From Sulfurospirillum sp. (GTDB taxonomy: Bacteria > Campylobacterota > Campylobacteria > Campylobacterales > Sulfurospirillaceae): 39,092 nucleotides of DNA. This document shows positions 34,134-39,092 of the stretch, piece by piece. The stretch spans positions 1 through 39,092 of the forward strand of contig JAGOZL010000007.1 of assembly GCA_018058685.1 (NCBI GenBank), in the 5' to 3' direction. The position numbers and the translations under genes were made by a program. A model generated the notes under the pieces. That model searched no databases and was not told the DNA's origin. It saw nothing but the letters and a program-made list of their open reading frames with translations. Positions within the stretch are counted from its first letter, which is position 1. Each line of letters starts with the position of its first letter.

Positions 34134-35335
34134 AGATTTTAGTTTTAAATGCAGGAAGCTCTTCTATAAAATACCAACTCTTCGAAATGAATGACAATCG
34201 TGTTCTTGCCAGTGGTTTAATTGAAAAAATTGGCGAAAGCGATTCTCTTGCGAAGATAAAATATACAAATGATGCAGGAAGTGAACAAAAAATCGAGCGA
34301 GAAGGTAGCATCAAAAATCATGATGTTGCTTTGGGAATTATCAGTGCTTTGCTTATTGAATCAAGTGTTATTCATGATTTAAATGAACTAGGAGGCATAG
34401 GGCATCGTGTTGTCCAAGGGGGTTCACTCTTTCGCAAACCCACCCTTGTAACGCCTGAAGTCATTGAAGGGATAGAAAAATTAATCCCCTTAGCTCCTTT
34501 ACATAACCCTGGTCATTTAGCGGGTATGAAAGTCTCTTTGGAGCAAAGCCCAAGTGTTCCTCAAGTGGCAGTGTTTGATACTGCTTTTCACGCAACACTG
34601 CCTGAATATGCTTATTTGTACGCGCTTCCTTATAAACTTTATACAGATGCCAATGTACGTAGATATGGATTTCATGGCACATCGCACCATTTTATTGTGA
34701 AAGAAGCGGCAAAATATTTAAATAAGCCTTTAAATGAACTCAATGCTATTACCCTGCATTTAGGCAATGGTGCAAGTATGTGTGCGGTCAAAAATGGTCA
34801 AAGTGTTGATACAACGATGGGATTAACACCACTTGAAGGTCTCATCATGGGAACGCGCAGTGGCGATATTGACCCAGCGATTATGTTCTACCTCGCACGA
34901 ACACAAGGCTACACTATTGATGATTTAGATAAACTCTTAAACAAAGAGAGCGGGCTAAAGGGTATCTGTGGCAATAACGATATGCGAGAAATTGGTAAAA
35001 TGGCGGAAGAGGGCAATGCACAAGCCAAGTTAGCACTTGAGATGTTTAATTACCGTATTAAAAAATACATCGGCTCTTACAGCGCTGTTTTAGGGCGAGT
35101 AGATTGTATTATTTTTACGGGTGGTATCGGTGAAAATGATGCTGATGTAAGGCTAAATAGCTGTAGTGAACTCCAAAACTTAGGCGTTGAAATTGACGCA
35201 GTTGTCAATAATCAACGCTGTTCAAAAATCACCAAAATTAGTACAGAAAATTCCCCTGTGAAAGTTTTAGTTATTCCTACCAATGAAGAGTTAGAAATCG
35301 CACTTCAAACACAAGACGTGATTCAAGCTCGTTAA
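34130..35335 (+). CDS. ackA: Acetate kinase
   Basis: 401 residues. VLNAGSSSIKY at the N-terminus, GHRVVQGG, VFDTAFH, GFHGTSHHFI and the C-terminal GGIGEND are the standard acetate kinase motifs. It converts acetyl phosphate and ADP to acetate and ATP, or the reverse for acetate use. Start GTG 34130 overlaps the pta stop (GTGA), with GGAG about 8 bases upstream, so synthesis is coupled. The local acylphosphatase could also draw on acetyl phosphate. Confidence 0.97.
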   Translation: MKILVLNAGSSSIKYQLFEMNDNRVLASGLIEKIGESDSLAKIKYTNDAGSEQKIEREGSIKNHDVALGIISALLIESSVIHDLNELGGIGHRVVQGGSLFRKPTLVTPEVIEGIEKLIPLAPLHNPGHLAGMKVSLEQSPSVPQVAVFDTAFHATLPEYAYLYALPYKLYTDANVRRYGFHGTSHHFIVKEAAKYLNKPLNELNAITLHLGNGASMCAVKNGQSVDTTMGLTPLEGLIMGTRSGDIDPAIMFYLARTQGYTIDDLDKLLNKESGLKGICGNNDMREIGKMAEEGNAQAKLALEMFNYRIKKYIGSYSAVLGRVDCIIFTGGIGENDADVRLNSCSELQNLGVEIDAVVNNQRCSKITKISTENSPVKVLVIPTNEELEIALQTQDVIQAR

Positions 35336-35344
35336 ATTTTAGTT

Positions 35345-35375
35345 TTACATGTAGAGATAACTTCTCTACATGTAA
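35345..35375. repeat. Hairpin built from two variant palindromes
   Basis: TTACATGTAGAGA (35345-35357) and its exact complement TCTCTACATGTAA (35363-35375) flank a 5-base loop. The stem holds two one-substitution variants of the iterated palindrome, TTACATGTAG and CTACATGTAA, in mirror image. It lies between convergent ackA and yqeY. No good T-run follows on either strand, so a terminator role is only possible. Confidence 0.8.
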
Positions 35376-35382
35376 TCAATCT

Positions 35383-35832
35383 TTATGCTTCTAAAATCTC
35401 TTTTGCAATGCTGTTTATTCGCTTTCCATCCGCAACACCCGCACATTCTGCGAGTACTAAAGGCATAATTTTACCAATCTCTTTAAGACTCGTTGCACCA
35501 ACTGCTTGAATGTGTTTAGCAATGATGACACGTAGTGCTTCATCGCTAAGTTGTGCAGGAAGATACGTTTTTAAGATAGCCGCTTCTGCCATCTCTTTTT
35601 CATACAAATCATCTCTTTGTGCCTCTTTAAAAGCTGTTGCAGCATCTTCGCGTTGCTTGAGTGACTTTTGAATAATTTTGATGATATCCGCATCACTTAG
35701 CTCTTTGCGCTCATCGACTTCGATTTGCTTTAAGGCACTCATTAAAAAACGAATGGCATCACGTTTGAAATTGTCTTTTTGTTTCATAGCATCTTTGAGG
35801 TCGTTTTGAAGTTGATCTTTTAGTCCAGACAT
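35383..35832 (-). CDS. yqeY: GatB/YqeY-domain protein
   Basis: 149 residues, the usual size. It begins with an amphipathic helix LKDQLQNDLKDAMKQKD, then RFLMSALKQIEVDERKELSD and the GatB/YqeY tail (LPAQLSDEALRVIIAKHI, EIGKIMPLVLAECAGVADG). This matches the tRNA-binding C-terminal domain of the GatB amidotransferase as a stand-alone protein. Its cellular role is not established; tRNA-dependent amidotransfer has been suggested from the domain. Divergent from flgH. Confidence 0.92.
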   Translation of the reverse strand: MSGLKDQLQNDLKDAMKQKDNFKRDAIRFLMSALKQIEVDERKELSDADIIKIIQKSLKQREDAATAFKEAQRDDLYEKEMAEAAILKTYLPAQLSDEALRVIIAKHIQAVGATSLKEIGKIMPLVLAECAGVADGKRINSIAKEILEA

Positions 35833-35841
35833 CTTTTTCCC

Positions 35842-35858
35842 TTGGAATAAATTTTGCT
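35842..35858 (+). promoter_or_regulatory. Sigma-54 promoter of flgH
   Basis: TTGGAATAAATTTTGCT has GG (35844-35845) and GC (35856-35857) separated by exactly 10 bases, with TTGG and TTGCT matching the -24/-12 consensus. It is 47 bases upstream of the flgH ATG. RpoN drives rod, hook and ring genes in Campylobacterota, which fits. Confidence 0.55.
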
Positions 35859-35867
35859 GTCTATTTT

Positions 35868-35877
35868 ATTGTATAAT
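35868..35877. promoter_or_regulatory. Overlapping divergent -10 elements
   Basis: TATAAT at 35872-35877 faces flgH, while the minus strand reads TACAAT across 35873-35868, suitably placed for yqeY starting at 35832. A housekeeping start for flgH may coexist with the sigma-54 site. Confidence 0.35.
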
Positions 35878-35905
35878 AATAAAAAATCGAATTAAATGGA
35901 GTGAG

Positions 35906-36613
35906 ATGAAAAGCTTTACATGTAGCGTTGTCGCGACATTTTTTCTGCTAGGGTGTGCATCCCATCCTGTTGACCCAAAAATAACTATGAAACCTCCTGC
36001 GTATGTTGAAGAGATGCCTTCTCGTGTCAATGACAATATGGGAACACGTCCAGGAAGCCTTTTTGGACAAGGAGAAAATCCACTTTTTGCAGATTTAAAA
36101 GCAATGCATGTGAATGATGTTGTCACCGTGACGATTACCGAAAAAACAGCACAATCTTCTTCTGGTAAGAAATCTTTAGAGAAAGAGAGCTCAAGCAACC
36201 TAGGGGCTGGTATCACAACAGCTACAGGAGGAGGAGTCTTGGGAAGCGTTTCAAAACAACTCAATAAAGTAGGTAATATTGGTTTTGAAGCAGGTTCTAA
36301 TAACGCATTTGAGGGGACTGGAACCAATACCCGAAATGAAAGTTTTACGACAACCATCTCAGCACGCATTATAAAAGTACTCAATAATGGCAACTATTTT
36401 ATTGAAGGAAGTAGAGAGCTTTTAATCAATGGTGAGAAACAGCTTGTTCAAATCAGCGGTGTAATTAGACCTTATGATATCGACCAACATAACAATGTTG
36501 ACTCTAAATATATTGCCGATGCAAAAATATTGTATAAAACAGAAGGCGATATCGACCAATCAACAACACGACCATGGGGTTCCAAATTTATGGAATCTGT
36601 TTGGCCATTTTAA
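35906..36613 (+). CDS. flgH: Flagellar L-ring lipoprotein FlgH
   Basis: 235 residues. The lipoprotein signal peptide ends in lipobox LLGC (cysteine 17), so the mature protein is acylated in the outer membrane. GSLFGQGENPLFADLKA, NDVVTVTITEKTAQSS and the C-terminal ISGVIRPYDID are typical FlgH sequences. It forms the L-ring around the flagellar rod. GGAG precedes the ATG. The other basal-body genes are not in the window. Confidence 0.95.
   Translation: MKSFTCSVVATFFLLGCASHPVDPKITMKPPAYVEEMPSRVNDNMGTRPGSLFGQGENPLFADLKAMHVNDVVTVTITEKTAQSSSGKKSLEKESSSNLGAGITTATGGGVLGSVSKQLNKVGNIGFEAGSNNAFEGTGTNTRNESFTTTISARIIKVLNNGNYFIEGSRELLINGEKQLVQISGVIRPYDIDQHNNVDSKYIADAKILYKTEGDIDQSTTRPWGSKFMESVWPF
35916..35925. 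repeat. Variant palindrome TTACATGTAG in flgH
   Basis: Core TACATGTA with one terminal substitution, read FTCS in the signal-peptide codons of flgH. Confidence 0.7.
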
Positions 36614-36624
36614 AGGAAAAAAAC

Positions 36625-37065
36625 GTGCAAATACAACCACCTGAGTATCTTTTGCGAGATAAAATATTTAAATCTAAAGATGTAATCGTAGGACTTAAAT
36701 ATTTTGGTGCAAGCTTTGATAAAATAAAAACAAACACACCCGAGCGTGCTAGAGCCATTGTTATCGGTTATAAAGCATGGAAGCTGGGTCTTAATGAAGC
36801 GCAACTACGCTCTGTGTGCGCAAAAAAGATTGATGATAAAGAAATCATTGAACTTTTAGAGTATAAAGAAAAAAAGAGCATTCGTAGTTGGAGTATTTCG
36901 ACAAAGATTAAAGAAGCTGATTATGCCGTTAAAATAGGGCGTATGTGGTCTAAAAAATTGGGAGCTATTTGTTTAATCGCTGGGTTAGGGCAAAAAGAGC
37001 TGATTGAACTTGCTAAAACTCAATTTAAAGATGAACTTGACTGTACGATTCCCGAAGAATTTTAA
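36625..37065 (+). CDS. Unrecognised small soluble protein downstream of flgH
   Basis: About 146 residues. The frame is open back to 36574, inside flgH, but GTG 36625 has AAAGGA 7 bases before it and starts cleanly after the flgH stop, giving a protein beginning MQIQPPEYLLRDKIF. It is rich in lysine and helix formers, with no membrane segment or cysteine pair. The repeated pattern ARAIVIGYKAWKLGL and YAVKIGRMWSKKLG suggests two related helical units of about 40 residues. I do not know the family. The 11-base gap suggests co-transcription with flgH. Confidence 0.7.
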   Translation: MQIQPPEYLLRDKIFKSKDVIVGLKYFGASFDKIKTNTPERARAIVIGYKAWKLGLNEAQLRSVCAKKIDDKEIIELLEYKEKKSIRSWSISTKIKEADYAVKIGRMWSKKLGAICLIAGLGQKELIELAKTQFKDELDCTIPEEF

Positions 37066-37067
37066 CA

Positions 37068-37077
37068 TTACATGTAA
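37068..37077. repeat. TTACATGTAA palindrome between convergent genes
   Basis: Exact copy 3 bases after the stop codon at 37065; its last bases join the hairpin at 37076-37102. Confidence 0.9.
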
Positions 37078-37102
37078 GAGTGTTTTTTAAAAAAGCACTC
37101 TT
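37076..37102. terminator. Bidirectional hairpin terminator
   Basis: AAGAGTG (37076-37082) pairs with CACTCTT (37096-37102), with T-rich and A-rich runs facing each other inside the stem. It lies between the small gene and the convergent GspF-like gene and overlaps the last bases of the latter. Confidence 0.6.
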
Positions 37103-38342
37103 ATGTTTTAACCGCTTTTGCCATATCCCACATAGGCATAAAAATCCCCAAAGCCATTAACAGAACCATTCCTGCAATAAATCCAAGCAAAATAGGCTCA
37201 ATATAACTTGCGATATTATCAATGATTTGGTTGAAACGCGATTTAAGGTACTGTGTCACTTTTTCAAGCATCTTATCCAGTGTTCCACTTTGTTCACCCG
37301 CTTGAATCATCTGAAGTAACATTCCTTCTAAAAGTCCTGTATCTCTAAAGGCTTCCGTGAGTGAAACGCCACGTTGCACAGAAATTTTAATCGCTGAAAG
37401 TCTTTTTTTAAGATGGGTATTATCCAAGGTTAAAAGCGACGTATCCAACGCATCAGCGATGGGAATACCTGCTCGTATTAACTCTGTAAAAACTAAGGTG
37501 AAGCGACTGAGCGTTGCGTAAAAAATAATATCACCAATGAGATAGACTTTTAAAATGTATTTATCAAACCCTTTTTTAAACTCTTCATTGTTGTTAAGAA
37601 GGTATTTTGTAAGAATGATAGAACCAATAATCGCACCAAGCAAATAAAATCCATAATTATTAATAAGGTTTTCCATAAAAAGAAGGATTTTAGTAGGAAG
37701 AGGAAGCTCTGCTTTTAATTTCGAAAAAATATCTTTAAACTTAGGAACAACATAGACCATTAAAATAGTAAAAGCAATAGCAATGGCTGTAACAACCGTT
37801 ATAGGATAACGAAGTGCTTTTTTAAATTTTTGGCGATTTTCCTCAATTTCTTCTAAAATTTCAGCAAGTTTTTCTAAGGATTCAGCCATATTTCCAGTAC
37901 TCTCTCCTAACTCCACAAGAGCGATGGTTACATCGCCTACTTCATCCCGATATGCCATCAGTGCTTGTGTAAAACTTAGCCCAGAGTTTAGGTCATCATT
38001 TACACTATCAAAAATCTCTTTAAGTGTTTTATCAACAGTAGCATTTGCTACTTCTTTAATGCTATCATGAATGGAAATACCTGCATTGGTCATAACACTA
38101 AGTTGTCTAATGGCTGCAATAAGACTTGGCATTTTAATTTTTCTATTGGTGATTGCACCAAAGAGTTTTGACTTAAACTCTGAAAACTGCTCTTCAATCG
38201 GTGCTGAAATCTCTTTTACCGTTAAAACAATACCTGGTATTTTAATTTTTGCGATAGCAATAGCATCATTTTTATTAGGCGCTTTAAGGATGTTTTTGAG
38301 TTTTTTACCTTTCGATAAGTAATTGACTTCAAAATATTTCAT
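37101..38342 (-). CDS. Type II secretion/type IV pilus inner-membrane protein (GspF/PilC family)
   Basis: 413 residues with two GspF domains (about 72-198 and 275-405) and three hydrophobic segments (about 181-199, 231-247, 383-405). [26 protein letters not shown] and the second-repeat [12 protein letters not shown] and [15 protein letters not shown] are family hallmarks. It is the platform protein that couples the cytoplasmic ATPase to pseudopilus assembly. In C. jejuni the equivalent (CtsF) serves natural transformation. The start overlaps the ATPase stop by 4 bases. Confidence 0.92.
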   Translation of the reverse strand: MKYFEVNYLSKGKKLKNILKAPNKNDAIAIAKIKIPGIVLTVKEISAPIEEQFSEFKSKLFGAITNRKIKMPSLIAAIRQLSVMTNAGISIHDSIKEVANATVDKTLKEIFDSVNDDLNSGLSFTQALMAYRDEVGDVTIALVELGESTGNMAESLEKLAEILEEIEENRQKFKKALRYPITVVTAIAIAFTILMVYVVPKFKDIFSKLKAELPLPTKILLFMENLINNYGFYLLGAIIGSIILTKYLLNNNEEFKKGFDKYILKVYLIGDIIFYATLSRFTLVFTELIRAGIPIADALDTSLLTLDNTHLKKRLSAIKISVQRGVSLTEAFRDTGLLEGMLLQMIQAGEQSGTLDKMLEKVTQYLKSRFNQIIDNIASYIEPILLGFIAGMVLLMALGIFMPMWDMAKAVKT

Positions 38343-39092
38343 CCTTTAGCAACCCTTAAAATTTCATCTAATGTCGTGATGCCTTTAGCGGCACGAGTAA
38401 TACCATCTTTATACATATCAACAAATCCTTCATGAAGTGCTCTCTCTTTAATAGCTGCTTTACTAGCCCCTTGAGCAATCATACTTGATATGGTTTCGCT
38501 AATCACTAAAATTTCAGAAATCATCTCACGACCCAAATAACCTGTTTGCGAACATTTTTCACATCCAATATTTTTATAAAATTGGTACTCTTCTGGAAGT
38601 AAATGTTGAATTTCATCATGTGCCGTTTTGGGTAGAATATATTTTGTTTTACAATGTGGACAGAGTTTCCTCACCAAACGTTGTGCTTCAATTGCGATAA
38701 GTGAACCGCTAATCAAATAAGGTTCTATACCCATGTCGACAACACGTGTAACAGCGCTGATAGCATCATTAGTGTGCAGTGTTGAAAAAACTAAGTGACC
38801 TGTAAGTGCCGCTTGAACAGCAATGCGTAGCGTTTCCGTATCACGAACCTCACCAATCATAATAATATCAGGGTCTTGTCGTAAGATCGATCGAAGAGCT
38901 GAAGAAAAGGTTAAATTGGCTTTTTCATTGACTTGAACTTGTTGTGTCAAATTTAGTTGATATTCAACAGGATCTTCAACGGTGATAATTTTTGTTTGAA
39001 CACTTTTAATCGCATTGAGTGCGGCGTAGAGTGTTGTTGTTTTTCCGCTTCCTGTTGGGCCTGTCACAAAGATAATCCCATAAGGTGTATGC
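38339..39092 (-). CDS. GspE/PilB-family secretion ATPase (partial, 5' end outside the window)
   Basis: The C-terminal 250 residues or so are present. The frame stays open to the right edge, reading HTPYGIIFV before Walker [11 protein letters not shown], so the start lies outside. Asp box [10 protein letters not shown], Walker [14 protein letters not shown], His-box region [12 protein letters not shown] and the zinc tetracysteine (CPHC and CEKC) mark an assembly ATPase rather than a PilT retraction ATPase. It powers pilus or pseudopilus assembly, possibly for competence (CtsE-like). Followed directly by the GspF-like gene. Confidence 0.93.
   Translation of the reverse strand, partial: HTPYGIIFVTGPTGSGKTTTLYAALNAIKSVQTKIITVEDPVEYQLNLTQQVQVNEKANLTFSSALRSILRQDPDIIMIGEVRDTETLRIAVQAALTGHLVFSTLHTNDAISAVTRVVDMGIEPYLISGSLIAIEAQRLVRKLCPHCKTKYILPKTAHDEIQHLLPEEYQFYKNIGCEKCSQTGYLGREMISEILVISETISSMIAQGASKAAIKERALHEGFVDMYKDGITRAAKGITTLDEILRVAKG

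Noticed and set aside
1-39092. CRISPR array, transposon, prophage or genomic island
   Set aside because: No regularly spaced repeats, transposase, integrase or base-composition break was seen; the genes are core metabolism and envelope functions.

Overview
The window looks like chromosomal DNA of a Campylobacterota (Epsilonproteobacteria) bacterium, most like Sulfurospirillum or a close relative. It is AT-rich and densely packed. It carries the sucCD-oorDABC arrangement of that phylum, histidine kinases with the HQWR type of H-box, a membrane-anchored MurF, and a central gene order (murJ, cysS, msbA, pyrD, M16 peptidase, dapA, reductase, divergent from fapA-like, ruvA, ddl, Phd-like, hydrolase, murF) that I remember from Campylobacter jejuni. 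No rRNA, tRNA, CRISPR array, insertion sequence or prophage was seen, and no gene-free stretch exceeds about 210 bases.

Layout. 1-3649: tail of an unrecognised gene, then a convergent response regulator and sensor kinase and a TAXI-type solute-binding protein. 3858-9059: a tight operon for succinyl-CoA synthetase, a small HMA-domain protein and the four-subunit 2-oxoglutarate:acceptor oxidoreductase. 9118-14662: a small membrane protein, fumarase C, a MarC protein, a helical protein of unknown function coupled to a diguanylate cyclase, and a DHH phosphoesterase. 25571 down to 14684 (minus): a long operon for cell envelope and core metabolism (murJ, cysS, msbA, pyrD, M16 peptidase, dapA, FabL-like reductase, pgsA, rseP, yggS). 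25688-31907 (plus): fapA-like, ruvA, ddl, Phd-like antitoxin, hydrolase, acylphosphatase, murF. 32025-35335: pta-ackA. 35383-37065: yqeY, flgH and a small unknown gene. 37101-39092 (minus): GspF/PilC and GspE/PilB-type proteins, possibly the competence (Cts) system, cut by the window edge.

How the genes work together. The oor and suc products carry 2-oxoglutarate to succinate, fumC interconverts fumarate and malate, and pta-ackA interconvert acetyl-CoA and acetate. murJ, murF, ddl, dapA, msbA, pgsA and the FabL-like enzyme build the envelope. The sensor kinase and the diguanylate cyclase share nearly the same periplasmic binding module, so one class of ligand may feed both a two-component system and cyclic-di-GMP.

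The most unusual signal belongs to no gene. The perfect palindrome TTACATGTAA occurs 19 times, and its core TACATGTA 23 times, spread through coding and intergenic DNA. A rough hand estimate for this base composition gives about 0.1 copies of the 10-mer by chance. It behaves like a highly iterated palindrome (HIP1-like), an uptake signal, or the target of a genome-wide DNA-binding or DNA-modifying protein. It is my main candidate for an undescribed system.
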